Below are positions 62,791 to 64,000 of a DNA stretch of 64,000 nucleotides, in pieces (position 1 is the stretch's first letter; each line of letters opens with the position of its first letter). This stretch comes from Paguma larvata (lineage: Eukaryota; Chordata; Mammalia; Carnivora; Viverridae), in contig CM057833.1 of assembly GCA_030068075.1 (NCBI GenBank), forward strand, positions 45,775,587-45,839,586. The letters are read 5' to 3'. The notes beneath the pieces are model-generated. The model saw nothing but the letters and a program-made list of their open reading frames with translations. It ran no database searches and was not told where the DNA came from. The position numbers were made by a program, and so were the translations under genes.

Positions 62791-63998
62791 CCAACCAACC
62801 ACATCCCATCAAGACTTCCACTCTTTCTACAAAGAAATAAAAAGTAGTCCACCTCCCATTTCAGTCACAGGAAGGAATTTGGTTCTAGACCTAGCAAAGA
62901 CTATAGCCCAGACTCTAAAGATCTCTTCTTGCTATGCATGTGGGGGAACCAACATGGGGGATCAATGGCCATAGGAGCCTAGAGAATTAGATCCCCACAA
63001 ACCTTATAATGGAACAGAATACCCCAGTCCTACTACCGGAGTTTGGCTCCTTAAAACATCAATTATTGGGAAAAACTGCCTTGTCCAATGGGGAAGAAGT
63101 TCACCATTTCTGTTGAAGCTTAACGTGTCTGGGCCAAAGATTTTATAACTCAACTACGCAGGAAACCCAATGGTGGGGGACCCCAGATCTCCTTGGGCCA
63201 TATATCCACTCTTATCTAATTTCATCTCCTAGAGGCCTGGGACAATGTTGACACAGCCATCAAATGGAGGGCTCCAGGTGGACTATATTGGATATGTGGA
63301 AGGACAGCCTATATGGTACTTCCCTCAGGCTAGTAAGGTCATGTGTGCTGGAAACTATTTGTCCATCTTTCTCCTGCTCCACTTGCCAGAGGGCAATATT
63401 TGGGAGTCCAAGTATATGGGGACAGGGAGACTCAGAGGAAACAACGTGCCCTACAAACTGTCAATTGGAAAGATGATGAATGGCCTCCTGAGCATATAAT
63501 CCAATTATTATGGCCCTGCCACCTGAGCAACGGATGGGTCCTGGGGCTACTGCACTCCTATTTACATGTTAAACTGCATAATCAGATTGCAAGCAGTTGC
63601 AGAAATTATAACCAATGAAACTGCCAGAGCTCTTAAGTTACTAGCCAAGTAGCAAACCAAAATGCGCAATGCTATCTATCAAAATTCCTTGGCCCTAGAT
63701 TAATTGCTTGCTTCTGAGGGAGGAGTGTGTGCGAGGTTTAACCTGAGCAACTCCTGCCTATAGATAGATGATGGAGCAAAAGTCATAAAGGAGATCACAG
63801 ATCAAATGAGAAAGGTTGCTCATGGCCCAGTCCAGACCTGGAAAGGTTAGAACCCTGGGGAGTTATTTGGAGGATGGTTTTTACCTCTCAGGGGATTCAA
63901 AACTCTCATAAGTATTATCCTCTTGATACTGGGAGCTTGCTTAATCCTACCTTGCCTAGCTCCCCTGGTTATATGATCTGTCTCCAACCTCATTGAGG
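62791..63998 (+). pseudogene. Broken retroviral env, entering after a second deletion
   Basis: Env surface-subunit sequence is readable from about 62870, including a CXXC motif (C-Y-A-C, 62930-62941) of the kind found in gammaretroviral surface subunits. It is in phase with the integrase remnant. A TAG at 62972-62974 closes that frame, and pieces then continue in shifting phases. The transmembrane-subunit ectodomain region is at about 63650-63770 with several stops. A hydrophobic membrane span (LISIILLILGACLILPC type) is at about 63905-63960. It extends to the window edge. Not functional. Confidence 0.8.
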
Positions 63999-64000
63999 TA

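Larger units (their letters stand above)
59604..63998 (+). mobile_element. Defective class I endogenous retrovirus, 5' part
   Basis: Order of parts: LTR, primer binding site, leader, broken gag, RNase H and integrase remnants, broken env. It continues beyond the right edge, so the 3' LTR and total length are not visible. The proline-type primer site, single-knuckle nucleocapsid and env layout place it with gammaretrovirus-like class I elements. Many stops and frameshifts and two large deletions leave it unable to make viral proteins. The left boundary is approximate because the 3' LTR is not available for comparison. Confidence 0.9.

Noticed and set aside
1..64000. CRISPR arrays, operons, bacterial or phage systems
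   Set aside because: No regularly spaced direct repeats with unique spacers, no ribosome-binding-site/ORF packing, and abundant mammalian retroposons exclude a prokaryotic origin.

Overview
This window is mammalian nuclear DNA, most likely from a carnivore and probably a cat-family species. I base this on about a dozen tRNA-Lys-derived short interspersed elements (SINEs). Each has a head close to GGGGCACCTGGGTGGCTCAGT, a B-box like GGTTCGAGCCCC, a CT-rich body and an A-rich tail with AATAAA-like runs. That is the carnivore CAN/SINEC family, in the form abundant in felids. The species call is inference; no species-specific gene is present.

I find no convincing host protein-coding exon. The sequence reads as intergenic or intronic DNA built from layers of transposon debris. 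The oldest layer is a dense scatter of MIR and L2 fragments in both orientations. Above it lie fossil DNA transposons (MER5A-like at 8475 and 43068, MER20-like at 42463, a Tigger-type element at 24551 and a hAT/Charlie-type element at 53111), an MLT1-like LTR (47540) and old L1 3' ends (29720 and 48600). The youngest layer is the SINEs, most with visible target-site duplications, and one L1.

The outstanding feature is that L1 (18401-23579). It has both reading frames uninterrupted: ORF1p of 297 codons and ORF2p of up to 1324 codons, with endonuclease, reverse transcriptase and C-terminal cysteine motifs all present. It ends in a poly(A) tail and is bounded by a perfect 17-bp target duplication. 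Its 5'UTR is only about 126 bp, so it is probably truncated and lacks most or all of its promoter. It is a coding-intact but probably promoter-poor copy.

The right end (about 59604 to the window edge) holds the 5' part of a defective class I (gammaretrovirus-like) endogenous retrovirus. It has an LTR, a proline-tRNA-type primer binding site, a leader with a candidate splice donor and a broken gag. A large deletion has removed protease and most of reverse transcriptase. RNase H and integrase remnants follow, then a second deletion joining integrase to env, and a broken env running off the window. It cannot encode a virus.

The remaining single-copy stretches include a few that look like possible conserved non-coding elements: AT-rich blocks with TAATTA motifs near 50140 and 57075, and a CpG-dense block near 41415. 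Simple repeats include GAT, GT/CA and AAAC tracts and a roughly 430-bp purine-rich tract at 32230-32660. Boundaries of old repeats are estimates made by eye.
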